NCBI GenBank assembly: GCA_017523185.1
Contig: JAFWXB010000255.1
Location: 1-16,132 of the forward strand
DNA from: Lachnospiraceae bacterium
GTDB lineage: Bacteria; Bacillota_A; Clostridia; Lachnospirales; Lachnospiraceae
Direction: 5' to 3'
Length of the DNA stretch: 16,132 nt
Shown: positions 15,334-16,132 of the stretch, in pieces
Layout: every line of letters begins with the position of its first letter
Numbering within the stretch: the stretch's first letter is position 1
Translations under genes and position numbers: made by a program
The notes under the pieces: generated by a model
What the model was told of the DNA's origin: nothing
The model's database searches: none
The model's input: only the letters and a program-made list of their open reading frames with translations

Positions 15334-15549
15334 TTATTTTTCACTTCTCTTTTCATACGTTAACACAATATCATAACCTAATGCTTCCATCATTTGTACA
15401 AAAGTTTTATTAACGATCCCCTCTTTTTTCTTAATAATACGATTTACATACTGACCTGTTGTTCCAACAGCTTCCCCTAATTTCTGTTGAGTCATTTTTG
15501 CTTCTAAACATTTAATTTTAGTATCTATTTCAATATCATTTTTTACCAT
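15334..15549 (-). CDS. Small XRE-type regulator at the head of the defence operon
   Basis: A 71-aa single-domain helix-turn-helix protein. TQQKLGEAVGTTGQYVNRIIKK (in two overlapping stretches, about residues 20-41) is a clear XRE HTH, followed by EGIVNKTFVQMMEALGYDIVLTYE. No other domain is present. Proteins of this size and form often control the genes next to them. It stops 30 bp before the start of the DndC-like gene on the same strand and is the first gene behind the promoter at 15599-15627. A palindrome across the -10 is the likely operator, so autoregulation of the whole operon is probable (inference). The ATG at 15549 has AAGGTG 7 nt upstream. Confidence 0.85.
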   Translation of the reverse strand: MVKNDIEIDTKIKCLEAKMTQQKLGEAVGTTGQYVNRIIKKKEGIVNKTFVQMMEALGYDIVLTYEKRSEK

Positions 15550-15598
15550 ATTTATGCACCTTTATAATACAAATCAGACTATTTAACAACACTGTTTT

Positions 15599-15627
15599 AG
15601 TATAAAACTTTTTATACGTTTTTTCAA
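15599..15627 (-). promoter_or_regulatory. Promoter of the XRE-defence operon
   Basis: On the minus strand, -35 TTGAAA (15622-15627) and -10 TATACT (15599-15604) are 17 bp apart, giving a predicted start near 15592 and a leader of about 43 nt. No other gene-free room exists before the 12-kb run of leftward genes, so it probably drives them all. Confidence 0.7.
15600..15617. promoter_or_regulatory. Operator palindrome over the operon -10
   Basis: GTATAAAACTTTTTATAC: perfect 8-bp arms around a 2-bp centre, covering the -10 and part of the spacer. It suits binding by the dimeric XRE regulator encoded directly downstream. The binding partner is inferred. Confidence 0.6.
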
Positions 15628-15639
15628 TAACATTATTTT

Positions 15640-16132
15640 TTATAATCTTCTTTCACTTCTGTTATCCCTATATCCTTGTCTTTGTTTTTCTACACTTCTT
15701 ACTTCTTGATATTTTTTCTGTAATCTCGTCTTAACACTATCATCTTCCACTTTCCTTCCCGTCTGTTCTTCCCACTTAGCAACTGCTACTTGATACTCAC
15801 TATATTCTGCCTTAGCGACTTTATATTCTGCTAAAAACTCTTTCACATTTTGATATCCATAGCCTTGTACAGTTCTTGGTAAACATTGTTTCATACCATC
15901 TATCTGTATTTTTAATAATTCAGCTTGCTCTTTCAGTTGTTTTCTCAATTTCCCTTTGAAAAATCCCTTTGCTCCAACAATATCTTTCTCTACTTTTGCA
16001 AGTTCTTGTTCTTTCGCATAAATCTCTGCATTCTGCTTTTCCAATTTTTTAAAAATATCCGATAATTTCAAGTATCTTGAAGTAAGTGGCGACTTAACAG
16101 GCATTTTTAGTGTTTCTATAGACTCTGTTATC
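15640..16132 (-). CDS. C-terminal part of a probable mobilization relaxase (truncated by window edge)
   Basis: The frame is open from the stop at 15640 to the right edge (at least 163 codons). A Met codon at 16104 has no ribosome binding site, and the reading frame stays open beyond it, so the real start is outside the window. The visible protein is basic and coiled-coil-rich (KKLEKQNAEIYAKEQELAK, then KGKLRKQLKEQAELLKIQI), followed by QGYGYQNVKEFLAEYKVAKAEYSEY and a basic tail. It resembles the C-terminal region of MobA/MobL-type relaxases of gut Firmicutes elements as I remember them, but no catalytic motif (His triad, Tyr) is in view. If right, it would nick the transfer origin and the element would be mobilizable. 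It could instead be another coiled-coil plasmid protein. Confidence 0.55.
   Translation of the reverse strand, partial: ITESIETLKMPVKSPLTSRYLKLSDIFKKLEKQNAEIYAKEQELAKVEKDIVGAKGFFKGKLRKQLKEQAELLKIQIDGMKQCLPRTVQGYGYQNVKEFLAEYKVAKAEYSEYQVAVAKWEEQTGRKVEDDSVKTRLQKKYQEVRSVEKQRQGYRDNRSERRL

Noticed and set aside
15640..16104. Complete 154-aa gene starting at ATG 16104
   Set aside because: No ribosome binding site precedes this ATG and the frame stays open to the window edge, so it is taken as a truncated longer gene.
1..16132. tRNA, rRNA or riboswitch genes
   Set aside because: No cloverleaf-like or known riboswitch pattern was seen in the few gene-free stretches; a covariance-model search (tRNAscan-SE, Rfam) could not be run.

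Overview
The window reads as one piece of an AT-rich, low-GC Gram-positive (Firmicutes, most likely Clostridia/Lachnospiraceae) mobile element. Evidence for this: strong AGGAGG-type ribosome binding sites, TTGACA/TATAAT-like promoters, A/T-biased codons, a Tn916/phage-type tyrosine integrase with a small excisionase, and a fragment of a bacterial EF-Tu (tuf) 3' end with its terminator. Host assignment is inference from style, not from a marker gene.

Layout. (1) 1-1583: recombination module. The N-terminal part of a tyrosine integrase (runs off the left edge, minus strand) and a 63-aa excisionase-like protein share a consensus promoter. A divergent XRE repressor lies on the plus strand. A 16-bp palindrome occurs twice in this control region, once exactly inside the spacer of the xis-int promoter. 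(2) 1584-1936: a gene-free stretch holding a plus-strand terminator after the repressor, a minus-strand terminator, 54 bp of tuf 3' end (17 C-terminal residues plus stop), and short repeats of the form T(G/T)TATCA on both sides. This looks like an attachment site. (3) 1937-3430: a Schlafen-AlbA_2/RecG-like ATP-binding regulator with a repeated lysine-rich linker. (4) 3483-15303: a tight seven-gene minus-strand operon. In order of transcription it encodes a DndC-like PAPS-reductase-family protein with a ferredoxin tail, a DUF4007 protein, a 1195-aa BrxC/PglY-like P-loop ATPase, a DndA-like cysteine desulfurase, a DEAH helicase, a GHKL (MutL/Hsp90-type) ATPase and a single-HKD PLD-family nuclease. 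(5) 15334-15627: a small XRE regulator at the head of the operon, with a good promoter whose -10 is covered by an 18-bp palindrome. (6) 15640-16132: the C-terminal part of a coiled-coil-rich protein, probably a mobilization relaxase.

How it may work together. The cysteine desulfurase plus DndC-like protein point to sulfur chemistry on nucleic acid (DNA phosphorothioation or a related thio-modification). DUF4007 and the BrxC-like ATPase would take the place of the DndD/DndE or SspB/SspD partners, which are absent here. Helicase, GHKL ATPase and PLD nuclease form a plausible restriction half. The combination is neither classical Dnd, nor Ssp, nor BREX (no PglZ, PglX, DndB, DndD, DndE or SspB is visible), and it is the most interesting content of the window. 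The start of the DndC-like gene appears frameshifted within its zinc-ribbon region, so the copy may be impaired, may carry an assembly error, or may be made by an unusual start or frameshift.
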